The notes: generated by a model not told the origin, from the sequence alone. 46,426 bases of DNA from JBOHER01 sp050701115 (GCA_050701115.1 JBOHER010000071.1:1-46426); one strand, 5' to 3'; counted from the first letter of the stretch, positions 16,391 through 25,712 are shown. Translations and numbers: made by a program.

Positions 16391-16408
16391 TTGTGAACAA
16401 ATTCACAA
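16391..16408. promoter_or_regulatory. Rex-type operator 2
   Basis: TTGTGAACAAATTCACAA is a second exact TTGTGAA-N4-TTCACAA match, centred 35 bp from operator 1 and extended by one further C/G pair. Tandem spacing suggests cooperative or roadblock repression of nuo. Confidence 0.75.
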
Positions 16409-16551
16409 GGGGTACCTGTCCGGTACGTGTCGTTGTCGCGGTGCGTGCGGGTGACCCGACTGCACGCGGTGTGAGACGGGTCTCCTAGGGTGCCCGCAAG
16501 AGTGATGAGGGACGCGCCCTGCCCGGCGGGCGCGCGGAAAGGACGGACGCA

Positions 16552-16920
16552 GTGACGCTCGAGGCCTATCTCCCGCTCGTGCTGCTGCTCGCGCTCTCGC
16601 TCGGGTTCGCACTCTTCTCGGTCGCGGTCGCCCCGCTGGTGGGCCCCAAGCGGTACAACCGGGCGAAGCTGGAGCCCTACGAGTGCGGCATCGAGCCGTC
16701 GCCGCAGCCGGTCGTCGGCGGTGGCCGGATTCCGGTGAAGTTCTACCTGACCGGGATGCTGTTCATCCTCTTCGACATCGAGATGGTCTTCCTGTACCCC
16801 TACGCGGTCGCAGCGGACGCGATCGGTCTGTTCGGCTTTGTCGCCGTCACCATCTTCATCGTCGCGATCACCATCCCGTACGTGTACGAGTGGGCAAGGG
16901 GTGGGCTCGAATGGGACTGA
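16552..16920 (+). CDS. nuoA: NADH-quinone oxidoreductase subunit A
   Basis: The first gene of the complex I operon and a membrane-arm subunit near the quinone channel. It has 122 residues and three TM helices (~7-29, 66-86, 91-112). The conserved loop KLEPYECGIEP contains the Cys exposed in the active/deactive switch region, followed by FYLTGMLFILFDIEMVFLYP with its acidic pair. GTG 16552 has a strong ribosome site GGAAAGGA at 16536-16543. nuoB follows after 33 bp. Confidence 0.97.
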   Translation: MTLEAYLPLVLLLALSLGFALFSVAVAPLVGPKRYNRAKLEPYECGIEPSPQPVVGGGRIPVKFYLTGMLFILFDIEMVFLYPYAVAADAIGLFGFVAVTIFIVAITIPYVYEWARGGLEWD

Positions 16921-16953
16921 CACCAGTTATCGCAGCGAAAGGAGGGGTCGACG

Positions 16954-17595
16954 GTGGGTCTTGAGGAGAAGCTGCCGAGCGGTGTCCTGTTGGCCAACGT
17001 GGAAAAGCTGGCGAACTGGTCTCGTAAGTCGTCGTTGTGGCCGGCGACGTTCGGGCTCGCCTGCTGCGCGATCGAGATGATGACCAGCGGCGGCCCGCGC
17101 TACGACCTGTCTCGCTTCGGCATGGAGGTCTTTCGGGCATCGCCCCGGCAGGCGGACCTGATGATCGTCGCAGGCCGGGTCAGCAACAAGATGGCGCCGG
17201 TACTCCGGCAGATCTACGACCAGATGTCCGAGCCGAAGTGGGTGCTCGCTATGGGGGTGTGCGCCTCGTCGGGCGGCATGTTCAACAACTACGCGATCGT
17301 GCAAGGCGTCGACCACATCGTGCCGGTGGACATGTACCTGCCCGGTTGCCCGCCCCGGCCCGAGATGCTGATCGACGCGATCATGAAACTGCACGCGAAG
17401 ATCAGCGAGGAGCCGCTCGGGCCCGGCCGCGCCAAGCTGAAGGCCGAGCGCGGCGAGTCGCTGGCGCTCCCGCCGTCCTCGGTGAAGTACGCGCCCAAGT
17501 CCACCCGGGCGGAGCGGCTGCAGACCGTGCCGCGCAACGAGGTGGACGGCACCCGCAGCAGCACGATCCCACTCCAACTGCTCGAGGAGCGCTGA
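16954..17595 (+). CDS. nuoB: NADH-quinone oxidoreductase subunit B
   Basis: A peripheral-arm subunit carrying the terminal N2 [4Fe-4S] cluster that donates to quinone. The four cluster ligands are visible: adjacent C37 and C38 in GLACCAIE, C103 in GVCASSGGMF and C132 in LPGCPPRPE. The 213-residue length includes a C-terminal extension of ~50 residues (from ~160) rich in charged residues, common in actinobacteria. GTG 16954 follows an AAAGGAGG ribosome site at 16938-16945. Confidence 0.97.
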   Translation: MGLEEKLPSGVLLANVEKLANWSRKSSLWPATFGLACCAIEMMTSGGPRYDLSRFGMEVFRASPRQADLMIVAGRVSNKMAPVLRQIYDQMSEPKWVLAMGVCASSGGMFNNYAIVQGVDHIVPVDMYLPGCPPRPEMLIDAIMKLHAKISEEPLGPGRAKLKAERGESLALPPSSVKYAPKSTRAERLQTVPRNEVDGTRSSTIPLQLLEER

Positions 17596-17602
17596 GACCG
17601 GC

Positions 17603-18376
17603 GTGACCGAATCTGACGAGCCCACCACCACGGAAACACCGCAGCCTGGCGATGAGATGTCCAGCGCCGAGCGCGGCGAGGCAGGCCTTGAACCGCGCGG
17701 CGCCGAGCCGGCGAGAGCCGTCGTCGCAGGCCATGAACGCAAGGGCATGTTCGGTGTCTCCGGCACCGGCGACACCTCGGGCTACGGCGGCCTGCACCTG
17801 CCCGCCTACACCGCGACCGCCGCGGAGCGGCCTTACGGCGGCTGGTTCGACGAGTTCGCCGACGAGTTCTTCGCCGCACTGTCCGACAACGCCGTTGCGT
17901 CCAGCGCGATCCAGCAGGTCACCGTGGATCGCGGCGAGATCACCTTCTACGTGCAGCGCGAGCACCTGCTCCAGATCTGCCGCATGCTCCGCGACGACGC
18001 CGGGCTCCGCTTCGAGCTGTGCAGTTCGGTGTCCGGTGTGGACTACGGACCGGATGCACCGCAGCGCCTGCACTCCGTCTACCACCTGACCTCGATGACC
18101 TTCCGCAGGCGCATCCGGCTCGAGGTCGGTGTGGACGTCGATGACGCCCATATTCCGTCCATTGTGGAGGTTTACCCGACCGCCGACTGGCATGAGCGGG
18201 AGACCTGGGACATGTTCGGCATCGTATACGACGGGCACCCCGCGCTTACCCGCATCTTGATGCCGGACGACTGGGAGGGCTTCCCACAGCGCAAGGACTA
18301 CCCGCTCGGCGGGATCCCGGTGGAATATAAGGGCACCGAGATTCCTCCCCCTGACCAGCGGAGGGCGTACTCGTGA
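17603..18376 (+). CDS. nuoC: NADH-quinone oxidoreductase subunit C
   Basis: The 30-kDa subunit of the quinone-binding module, kept separate from NuoD as in most actinobacteria. It has 257 residues. The first ~60 are low-complexity and acidic (MTESDEPTTTETPQPGDE), an extension beyond the usual core. The core ends in the family signature WHERETWDMFGIVYDGHPALTRILMPDDW, described here by its key HERE, DMFG and RIL elements. GTG 17603 follows nuoB by 7 bp, and the stop overlaps nuoD GTG 18373. Confidence 0.96.
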   Translation: MTESDEPTTTETPQPGDEMSSAERGEAGLEPRGAEPARAVVAGHERKGMFGVSGTGDTSGYGGLHLPAYTATAAERPYGGWFDEFADEFFAALSDNAVASSAIQQVTVDRGEITFYVQREHLLQICRMLRDDAGLRFELCSSVSGVDYGPDAPQRLHSVYHLTSMTFRRRIRLEVGVDVDDAHIPSIVEVYPTADWHERETWDMFGIVYDGHPALTRILMPDDWEGFPQRKDYPLGGIPVEYKGTEIPPPDQRRAYS

Positions 18377-19737
18377 CGAATCTCAGCGACGTGGCTACCG
18401 GCACGGACACCACCGCAGTGGGTGCGGCGCGCGACCCGTACGCCGAATCCCGCGACACGACCGAAGGCCCCGTCTACACCGTCACCGGCGGCGACTGGGA
18501 CGAGGTGATCGCCGAGACAGCGGGCGATGAGCGCTTCGTGATGAATCTGGGCCCACAGCACCCGTCAACGCACGGCGTGCTGCGGCTGGTGGTCGAACTG
18601 GAAGGGGAGACGGTCACCAACTTGCGCTCGGTGATCGGTTACCTGCACACCGGTATCGAGAAGAACACCGAGTACCGCACGTGGACCCAGGGCGTCACCT
18701 TTGTGACGCGGATGGACTACCTCGCCCCGCTGTCCAACGAGGCCGCGTACTGCATGGCGGTGGAGAAGCTGCTCGGCATCGAGGTTCCGCGGCGCGCCGA
18801 GGTCGGCCGAGTGCTGCTGCTCGAGCTCAACCGGATCAGTTCGCACCTGGTCGCACTGGCCACCGGTGGCATGGAGCTGGGTGCGCTGACCGCGATGACC
18901 GCAGGCTTCCGGGAGCGCGAGGAGGTCCTGCATCTGCTCGAGCATCTGACCGGCCTGCGGATGAACCACGCGTTCATCCGGCCGGGCGGCCTTGCCCAGG
19001 ATTTCCCAACGGACACGCGCGAGAAGGTCACCGATTTCCTCAAGGTGATGGACAAGCGGATGCCGGACTACGACAAGCTGCTGACCGGGCAGCCGGTTTG
19101 GCAGAACCGGCTCAAGGGCATCGGGTACCTGCCCGTCGACGCGTGCCTCGCACTCGGGGTGACCGGTCCCGTGTTGCGTTCGGCCGGGCTGCCATGGGAT
19201 CTGCGCAAGACCGAGCCCTACCTCGGCTACCAGGAGTACGAGTTCGACGTTCCGGTCGCCACCGAGGCCGACTCGTTCGCCCGCTATCTGCTGCGGGTGG
19301 AGGAGATCCACCAGTCGCTGCGGATCGTCAAGCAGGCCTTGAACAAGCTGGAGCCGGGACCGGTCATGATCGAGGACCGCAAGATCGCCTGGCCTGCTCA
19401 GTTGTCGATCTCCTCGGACGGCATGGGCAACTCGCTCGAGTACGTCCGCGAGATCATGAGCCAGTCGATGGAGTCGCTGATCCACCACTTCAAGCTGGTC
19501 ACCGAGGGCTTCGCGGTGCCTGCTGGGCAGGTGTACGTGCCGATCGAGTCCCCGCGTGGCGAGCTCGGCTACCACATGGTGTCCGACGGCGGCACCCGAC
19601 CGATGCGGGTGCACGTCCGCGATCCAAGTTTCGTGAATCTGCAAGCGATGCCCGCGATGTCCGAGGGCGGCATGGTGGCCGACATGATCGCCTCGGTGGC
19701 CTCGCTGGACCCGGTGATGGGAGGTTGTGACCGGTGA
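18373..19737 (+). CDS. nuoD: NADH-quinone oxidoreductase subunit D
   Basis: The 49-kDa subunit, which forms the quinone headgroup site together with NuoB. It has 454 residues. After a ~50-residue variable N-terminus, FVMNLGPQHPSTHGVLRL carries the His that contacts quinone, followed by GYLHTGIEK and the family C-terminus SEGGMVADMIASVASLDPVMGGCDR, here noted by its GDVDR-like end (GGCDR). GTG 18373 overlaps the nuoC stop, and the stop overlaps nuoE GTG 19734, so translation is coupled. Confidence 0.97.
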   Translation: MTNLSDVATGTDTTAVGAARDPYAESRDTTEGPVYTVTGGDWDEVIAETAGDERFVMNLGPQHPSTHGVLRLVVELEGETVTNLRSVIGYLHTGIEKNTEYRTWTQGVTFVTRMDYLAPLSNEAAYCMAVEKLLGIEVPRRAEVGRVLLLELNRISSHLVALATGGMELGALTAMTAGFREREEVLHLLEHLTGLRMNHAFIRPGGLAQDFPTDTREKVTDFLKVMDKRMPDYDKLLTGQPVWQNRLKGIGYLPVDACLALGVTGPVLRSAGLPWDLRKTEPYLGYQEYEFDVPVATEADSFARYLLRVEEIHQSLRIVKQALNKLEPGPVMIEDRKIAWPAQLSISSDGMGNSLEYVREIMSQSMESLIHHFKLVTEGFAVPAGQVYVPIESPRGELGYHMVSDGGTRPMRVHVRDPSFVNLQAMPAMSEGGMVADMIASVASLDPVMGGCDR

Positions 19738-20495
19738 CTCAGGTACAGGATCCCGGCCGGCTCGCAGCCGTCGAGCTGTTCGCCGAGGACATCCACGCCA
19801 AGGCCCGCGAGATCATCGCGCGCTATCCGCAATCCCGCTCGGCGTTGTTGCCGATGCTGCACCTGGTGCAGTCGGTACAGGGCTATGTGAGCCAGGAGGG
19901 AATTTCCTTCTGCGCCAAGCATCTTGACCTGACCGACGCCGAGGTGAGCGCGGTTGTCACGTTCTACACCATGTACAAGCGGCGACCCTGCGGTGAGCAC
20001 CTGGTCAGCGTGTGCACCAACACGCTATGCGCGGCGATGGGCGGGGATGCGATCTACGCCAAGCTGGGTGAGCACCTCGGTGCGGGTGGCACACCGCTCG
20101 GGCACGAGCAGACCGCGGGCACCCCCGGCGAGCCGGGCTCGATCACGCTTGAACACGCCGAGTGCCTCGCCGCCTGCGATCTGGCGCCGGTCCTTCAAGT
20201 CAACTACGAGTACTACGACAACCAGACGACCGAGTCGGCGGTCGAACTGGTGGATGCCCTGCGCCGTGGTGAAAAGCCCGCACCGACGCGAGGCGCTCCG
20301 CTCACCGACTTCAAGGGCATCGAACTGCAGCTGGCCGGGTTCTATCCCGAGGACGCTGAGCAGTTCGCGTCCGATGTGGACGGCCCGTCGGCTGCGGCGG
20401 AGACCCTGCGCGGCGCGCAGCTGGCGATCGAGCGCGGCTGGACGGCCCCCGCGATGACCGACGATGTCGCTCTGCCGGAGGTCGAGCAGAAATGA
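19734..20495 (+). CDS. nuoE: NADH-quinone oxidoreductase subunit E
   Basis: The 24-kDa thioredoxin-like subunit with the N1a [2Fe-2S] cluster. Ligands C94 and C99 (VCTNTLC) and C144 and C148 (ECLAAC) are all present. The 253-residue length exceeds the usual ~160-180 because of a C-terminal extension after ~190 that is typical of actinobacterial NuoE. Start and stop codons overlap nuoD and nuoF respectively (GTG and ATGA junctions). Confidence 0.96.
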   Translation: MTQVQDPGRLAAVELFAEDIHAKAREIIARYPQSRSALLPMLHLVQSVQGYVSQEGISFCAKHLDLTDAEVSAVVTFYTMYKRRPCGEHLVSVCTNTLCAAMGGDAIYAKLGEHLGAGGTPLGHEQTAGTPGEPGSITLEHAECLAACDLAPVLQVNYEYYDNQTTESAVELVDALRRGEKPAPTRGAPLTDFKGIELQLAGFYPEDAEQFASDVDGPSAAAETLRGAQLAIERGWTAPAMTDDVALPEVEQK

Positions 20496-21805
20496 GCACT
20501 GACCCCATCACCCCGGTGCTGACCAAGCGGTGGCTCTCGCCCAACTCATGGCGGCTGTCGACCTATAGGCAGCTTGAGGGCTACACCGCGATCCGCAAGG
20601 CGCTGGCCCGCACGCCGGAGCAGCTGGTCACGCTGATCAAGCAAGCGGGCCTGCGCGGCCGTGGCGGCGCGGGCTTCCCGGCGGGCGTGAAGTGGAGCTT
20701 CATGCCCGCCCAGCAGAAAGACCCTGCCAAGCCGCACTACCTGGTGATCAACGCCGATGAGGGCGAGCCCGGTACATGCAAGGACATTCCGTTGATGATG
20801 GCCGACCCGCACTCGCTGATCGAGGGCTGCGTCATCGCGGCCTACGCGATGCGCTCGCATCACTGCTTCATCTACGTGCGCGGCGAGGTGCCGCACTGCA
20901 TCCGCAGGCTGCACTCCGCGGTCCGGGAAGCCTACGGAGCCGGTTACCTCGGCAAGGACATCCTTGGCTCCGGCTTCGACCTGGACATCACGGTGCACGC
21001 GGGCGCGGGCGCCTACATCTGCGGCGAGGAGACCGCGCTACTCGACTCGCTCGAGGGTAAGCGGGGCCAACCACGGCTCAAGCCGCCGTTCCCCGCCGCC
21101 GCGGGTTTGTACGCCGCACCGACAACTGTCAACAACGTGGAGACCATCGCCACCGTGCCCTACATCGTCAACGGCGGGGTGGACTGGTTCCGGCAGATGG
21201 GCACCGAGAAGTCGCCCGGCCCGAAGATCTACTCGATCTCCGGGCAGGTGGAAAAGCCCGGCCAGTACGAGGCTCCGCTGGGCACCACGCTGCGTCAGCT
21301 GCTCGAGTTGGCAGGCGGCATGAAGGACGGCATCCCGCTGAAGTTCTGGACACCGGGCGGCTCGTCCACGCCGATGTTCACCGCCGAACACCTGGACGTG
21401 CCGCTGGACTTCGAAGGCGCGGCCGAGGCGGGCTCGATGCTTGGCACCACCGCGGTGATGGTGTTCAACGAGACCGTGTCGGTGCCGTGGGCAGTGATGA
21501 AGTGGACGCAGTTCTACGAACACGAGTCCTGCGGCAAGTGCACGCCCTGCCGGGAGGGCACCTATTGGCTGGCCCAGGTGCTCGCACGAATGGTGGCGGG
21601 CAAGGGCACCGAGGAGGACATCGACACCCTCCTCGATGTCTGTGACAACGTCCTCGGGCGGTCCTTCTGCGCATTGGGCGACGGCGCGGTCAGCCCGATC
21701 ACCAGCGGCATCAAGTACTTCCGTGACGAGTTCCTCGCGCTGTGCGAGAAGCAGCGCCCGAGCGAGGCCGAGGAAACCCCGGCCCTGGCTGGAGCCGCAT
21801 CATGA
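20492..21805 (+). CDS. nuoF: NADH-quinone oxidoreductase subunit F
   Basis: The 51-kDa NADH-oxidising subunit with FMN and the N3 [4Fe-4S] cluster. The NADH/FMN loop GLRGRGGAGFPAGVKW is at ~52-67. The FMN region VINADEGEPGTCKD and YICGEETALLDSLEG follow. Cluster ligands are C347, C350 and C353 (ESCGKCTPCREGTYW) with C393 (SFCALGDGAVSP). It has 437 residues. ATG 20492 overlaps the nuoE stop, and its TGA overlaps nuoG ATG 21802. Presence of NuoE/F/G means this is a full NADH-dependent complex I. Confidence 0.97.
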   Translation: MSTDPITPVLTKRWLSPNSWRLSTYRQLEGYTAIRKALARTPEQLVTLIKQAGLRGRGGAGFPAGVKWSFMPAQQKDPAKPHYLVINADEGEPGTCKDIPLMMADPHSLIEGCVIAAYAMRSHHCFIYVRGEVPHCIRRLHSAVREAYGAGYLGKDILGSGFDLDITVHAGAGAYICGEETALLDSLEGKRGQPRLKPPFPAAAGLYAAPTTVNNVETIATVPYIVNGGVDWFRQMGTEKSPGPKIYSISGQVEKPGQYEAPLGTTLRQLLELAGGMKDGIPLKFWTPGGSSTPMFTAEHLDVPLDFEGAAEAGSMLGTTAVMVFNETVSVPWAVMKWTQFYEHESCGKCTPCREGTYWLAQVLARMVAGKGTEEDIDTLLDVCDNVLGRSFCALGDGAVSPITSGIKYFRDEFLALCEKQRPSEAEETPALAGAAS

Positions 21806-24372
21806 CCATCGCACCCAAGGAGTTCACGACCGGGGAACGCGCGGGGGGTGGGTCCCTCGGAGAGGGGGGCGGGAAGGACACAGTCCCCGAAGGCCACGTC
21901 AAACTGGTCATCGACGGTGAGGAAGTGGTTGCGCCCAAAGGGGAATTGCTGATCCGCACCGCCGAGCGTCTTGGCACGGTGATCCCGCGGTTCTGCGATC
22001 ACCCGCTGCTCGACCCGGCGGGCGCGTGCCGCCAGTGCCTGGTCGAGGTGGAGATGGGCGGCAGGCCGATGCCGAAGCCGCAAGCCTCCTGCGCCATGAC
22101 CGTCGCCGACGGCATGGTGGTCAAGACGCAGCGCACATCGCCGGTCGCGGACAAGGCGCAGCAGGGCGTGATGGAACTGCTGCTGATCAACCATCCGCTG
22201 GTCTGCCCGGTCTGCGACAAGGGCGGCGAGTGTCCGCTGCAGAACCAGGCCATGGCGCACGGCCGGGCGACTTCTCGATTTGTCGACACCAAGCGCACCT
22301 TTCCGAAGCCGCTGCCCATCTCCAGCCAGGTGCTGCTCGACCGGGAACGATGCGTGCTCTGCCAGCGCTGCACCCGGTTCTCCGAGCAGATCGCAGGCGA
22401 CCCGTTCATCGCGCTGATCGAGCGGGGCGCCCACCAGCAGATCGGCACCGCCGAGACCACTGGTGTGCTCGACGCGGCGTCGAAGACCACTTCGGGTGCG
22501 CCGTTCCAGTCCTACTTCTCCGGCAACACGATTCAGATCTGCCCGGTCGGCGCGCTGACCTCAGCGGCCTACCGGTTCCGCTCGCGTCCCTTCGACCTGG
22601 TGTCCTCGCCGAGCATCTGTGAGCACTGCTCGTCCGGCTGCGCCACACGCACCGACTTCCGCCGCGGCAAGGTGATGCGCAGGCTCGCGGGCGACGACCC
22701 CGAGGTCAATGAGGAGTGGATCTGCGACAAGGGCCGCTTCGCGTTCCGGTACGCCAACGCCGCTGACCGGATCCGCAGGCCGCTGGTCCGGGACGCCACG
22801 ACCGGCGAGCTCGTCGAAGCGTCCTGGACGGAGGCACTGCGGGTGGCTGCCGAAGCGCTGACCAAGGCGCGGGACGGCAAGGGTGCTGCAGTGCTGACCG
22901 GCGGCAGGCTGACCTTCGAGGACGCCTACGCCTATGCCAAGTTCGCGCGGATCGCCTTGCGCACCAACGACATTGACTTCCGGGCAAGACCACACTCCGC
23001 GGAGGAGTTGGACTTCCTCGCCGCGAAGGTCGTCGGTACAACGCCGGATGACGGTGTCACGTTCGCAGTCCTCGAGCATGCACCGGCCGTGCTGTGCGTG
23101 GCCATCGAACCGGAGGAAGAAGCGCCGATCGTCTTCCTCCGGCTGCGCAAGGCGGCGCTGAAGCGGGGCACCAAGGTTTTCCACGTAGGCCAGTTCACCA
23201 CCCCTGCCGTGCGCAAGACCAAGGGTGAGCTGCTGGCGTGCCTACCCGGCGGCGAGGCCGCGGCCCTCGACGGTATCGCGGAACACGCGAAGGACGTTGA
23301 CTCCGCACTGTCCACACCCGACTCGGTGATCCTGGTCGGGGAGCGGGCCGCCGAGGTGCCTGGCCTGTTCTCCGCGGTGCACCGGCTCGCCGAGCGCACT
23401 GGTGCGCGGGTGGCGTGGATTCCACGCCGTGCGGGTGAGCGGGGCGCCGTGGATGCGGGTGCGGCGCCCACCTTGCTGCCTGGTGGCCGCGCGGTCACCG
23501 ACGCCGCCGCGCGGGCTGACGTAGCCGCGTCGTGGGGTCTGGGCGAGAACACACTGCCAACCGAACCGGGCAGGGACACCTCGGCCATCCTGGCGGCCGC
23601 TGCCACCGGCGAGCTTGACGCGCTGGTGGTCGCCGGGGCCGACCCGGACGATCTGCCCGACCCCGCGCTGGCCCGCAGGGCCCTTGAGTCCGCCGGTTTC
23701 GTACTGAGCCTGGAAATGCGGCACAGCGTGGTAACCGAGTACGCCGACGTGGTGCTGCCTATCGCGCCGGTCGCAGAGAAGGCGGGCAGTTACCGCAACT
23801 GGGAAGGCCGCGAGCGCCTGTTCGCGGTGACCCTGGAAGGTACCGGCGCGTTGCCGGACTGTCGCGTGCTGGACACCCTCGCGGTCGAGATGGACGCCGA
23901 CCTGTTCACTCAGACGCCGCAGGCCGCCCTGGCCGACTTCAACCGGCTCGGCTCACTCCGGCGTGCACATGTGCCCAATGCCACAGTGGGGGCATCCAAC
24001 GTCCCCAATGCCACAGTGGCGCACGAGGGCAACGGCGCCGTCATCCTCGCCACCTGGCACCAGATGATCGACAACGGGTCGCTGCAGGTGGATGAGCCAC
24101 ATCTGGCGGGCACCGCGCGCCCCGCACTGCTGCTGCTCGCCGCAGGCACCGCCGAGCGGCACGGCGTCCAGGCGGGGCAACCAGCGACGGTGAGTACCGA
24201 GCGCGGCTCGATCACGTTGCCCGCCGAGCTTGCCGACCTGCCGGACGGCGTGGTGTGGGTGCCTGCCCGTTCGCCGGTTTCGGTGCGTGGTGCGCTCGGG
24301 GTCGGGCACGGCGGGGTCGTGTCACTGTCCCCGGGTGCGGGTGTCCCGCAAGTTTCGGGAGGCCAACAATGA
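21802..24372 (+). CDS. nuoG: NADH-quinone oxidoreductase subunit G
   Basis: The large iron-sulfur subunit (856 residues). After a variable ~35-residue start, the N-terminal [2Fe-2S] ligands occur in RFCDHPLLDPAGACRQC and SCAMTV. HPLVCPVCDKGGECPLQ and RCVLCQRCTRFSEQ supply two further clusters. The molybdopterin-oxidoreductase-like domain begins CEHCSSGC, then EEWICDKGRF, a fourth cluster of the N7 type. The C-terminal domain is less conserved. An in-frame 30-bp tandem repeat encodes VPNATVGASN then VPNATVAHEG near residues 724-743. ATG 21802 overlaps the nuoF stop, and the gene ends inside the nuoH ATGA. Confidence 0.96.
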   Translation: MTIAPKEFTTGERAGGGSLGEGGGKDTVPEGHVKLVIDGEEVVAPKGELLIRTAERLGTVIPRFCDHPLLDPAGACRQCLVEVEMGGRPMPKPQASCAMTVADGMVVKTQRTSPVADKAQQGVMELLLINHPLVCPVCDKGGECPLQNQAMAHGRATSRFVDTKRTFPKPLPISSQVLLDRERCVLCQRCTRFSEQIAGDPFIALIERGAHQQIGTAETTGVLDAASKTTSGAPFQSYFSGNTIQICPVGALTSAAYRFRSRPFDLVSSPSICEHCSSGCATRTDFRRGKVMRRLAGDDPEVNEEWICDKGRFAFRYANAADRIRRPLVRDATTGELVEASWTEALRVAAEALTKARDGKGAAVLTGGRLTFEDAYAYAKFARIALRTNDIDFRARPHSAEELDFLAAKVVGTTPDDGVTFAVLEHAPAVLCVAIEPEEEAPIVFLRLRKAALKRGTKVFHVGQFTTPAVRKTKGELLACLPGGEAAALDGIAEHAKDVDSALSTPDSVILVGERAAEVPGLFSAVHRLAERTGARVAWIPRRAGERGAVDAGAAPTLLPGGRAVTDAAARADVAASWGLGENTLPTEPGRDTSAILAAAATGELDALVVAGADPDDLPDPALARRALESAGFVLSLEMRHSVVTEYADVVLPIAPVAEKAGSYRNWEGRERLFAVTLEGTGALPDCRVLDTLAVEMDADLFTQTPQAALADFNRLGSLRRAHVPNATVGASNVPNATVAHEGNGAVILATWHQMIDNGSLQVDEPHLAGTARPALLLLAAGTAERHGVQAGQPATVSTERGSITLPAELADLPDGVVWVPARSPVSVRGALGVGHGGVVSLSPGAGVPQVSGGQQ
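23971..24019 (+). repeat. 30-bp-period tandem repeat inside nuoG
   Basis: Two 19-mers, 23971-23989 and 24001-24019, differ at one base and share CCCAATGCCACAGTGG. The 30-bp period keeps frame (10 codons). Each has a short CCCA...TGGG dyad. It lies between the conserved parts of the NuoG C-terminal domain and looks like an inserted repeat. Confidence 0.75.
24333..24353 (+). repeat. Short partial copy of the nuo repeat at the nuoG 3' end
   Basis: GGGTGCGGGTGTC continues as CCGCAAGT, matching the outer end of the intergenic element at 26277 and then its inner complement. It encodes the last NuoG residues and precedes nuoH. Probably a deleted remnant of the same family. Confidence 0.4.
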
Positions 24373-25712
24373 TCCACTTCCTCGCGCAGGCGGAGGAGCC
24401 GATGACCCGGGCCGAGGTGCTTGCCGACGATCCGCTGTGGCTGATCCTGCTCAAGGTCGTCGTGCTGTTCGGCTTCGGCGTTCTGATGACCCTGTTTATG
24501 ATCAACTGGGAGCGCAAGGCGGTCGCGCGCATGCAGCACCGCAAGGGCCCCAACCGGGTCGGCCCCGGCGGCTGGTTGCAGTCGCTGGCCGATGGCATCA
24601 AGCTGGCCTTCGCCGAAGAGATCATTCCCGCCAAGGCGGACAAGAAGGTGTACTGGCTCGCCCCGGTCATCTCGGTCACCCCTGCCTTCCTCGCCTTCTC
24701 CGTATTGCCCTTCGGCCCCGAGGTGTCGATCTTCGGGGAACGCACCTACCTGCAGTTGGTCGACCTCCCGGTCGGGGTGCTCGTGGTGCTGGCCGCGTCG
24801 GCGATCGGGGTGTACGGCATCGTGCTCGGCGGCTGGGCATCCGGCTCGCCGTACCCGCTGCTCGGTGCGCTGCGCTCGGCCGCGCAGGTGATCTCCTACG
24901 AGATCGCGATGGGCTTGGCGCTGGTGGCGGTCATTCTCTACGCGCAGTCGTTGTCCACCGGCGACATCGTGGACGCGCAAGCCAATGGCTGGTTCGCACT
25001 GCTGTTGTTCCCCAGCTTCGCCATCTTCCTGGTGTCGATGGTCGGCGAGACCAACCGCGCACCGTTCGATCTGCCCGAGGCGGAATCGGAACTGGTCGGC
25101 GGTTTCCACACCGAGTACAGCTCGCTGAAGTTCGCGCTGTTCTTCCTCGCCGAGTACGTGAACATGGTGGTGCTGTCGGGTTTCGCGGTCACGCTGTTCC
25201 TCGGCGGGTACATGGCCCCATGGCCGCTGTCGGCGATCGGCGATGGCGTGCTCAACACGGGATGGTGGCCGGTGCTGTGGTTCGTCGGCAAGATGCTGCT
25301 GTTCCTGTTCCTCTACATCTGGTTGCGCGGCACGCTGCCCCGATTCCGCTACGACCAGTTCATGCGGCTGGGCTGGAAGGTGCTGATTCCGGCCAGCCTG
25401 GCGTGGATCGTGCTGATCGCCGGTATCCGGGCGATTCGCACCGACGCCGAGGTGAGCTCCGCCCAGATCGTGATCTTCGGTGGCGCGCTGATCGTGCTGA
25501 TCGTGCTGCTCAGCCTGCTTATCCCGGAGCGGCAACTGCCGGACGAGGACAAGATCCCCGTCACCGGCGGCGGCTACCCGCTGCCGCCGCTGGATCTCGA
25601 GGTTCCCAGGTCCACGCCACGGCAGGCCGCGCTGAAGAAGGCAGGCACGAAGCCATCACCCGTCCCGATCGGTGCCGACAGCGAGAAGGAGACCGACGAT
25701 GGGAATGTTTGA
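24369..25712 (+). CDS. nuoH: NADH-quinone oxidoreductase subunit H
   Basis: The membrane subunit at the heel of complex I that lines the quinone entry and links it to the proton channels. It has 447 residues and about eight TM helices. Conserved loops include WERKAVARMQHRKGPNRVGP and ETNRAPFDLPEAESELVGG, with FHTEYS following; the Glu/Asp cluster there is part of the E-channel. A ~60-residue charged C-terminal tail follows the last helix. ATG 24369 overlaps the nuoG stop, and the gene overlaps nuoI by 14 bp. Confidence 0.97.
   Translation: MIHFLAQAEEPMTRAEVLADDPLWLILLKVVVLFGFGVLMTLFMINWERKAVARMQHRKGPNRVGPGGWLQSLADGIKLAFAEEIIPAKADKKVYWLAPVISVTPAFLAFSVLPFGPEVSIFGERTYLQLVDLPVGVLVVLAASAIGVYGIVLGGWASGSPYPLLGALRSAAQVISYEIAMGLALVAVILYAQSLSTGDIVDAQANGWFALLLFPSFAIFLVSMVGETNRAPFDLPEAESELVGGFHTEYSSLKFALFFLAEYVNMVVLSGFAVTLFLGGYMAPWPLSAIGDGVLNTGWWPVLWFVGKMLLFLFLYIWLRGTLPRFRYDQFMRLGWKVLIPASLAWIVLIAGIRAIRTDAEVSSAQIVIFGGALIVLIVLLSLLIPERQLPDEDKIPVTGGGYPLPPLDLEVPRSTPRQAALKKAGTKPSPVPIGADSEKETDDGNV

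Noticed and set aside
23971..24019. CRISPR-like repeat unit
   Set aside because: Only two units with a short, coding spacer in frame with nuoG; no array or cas genes.
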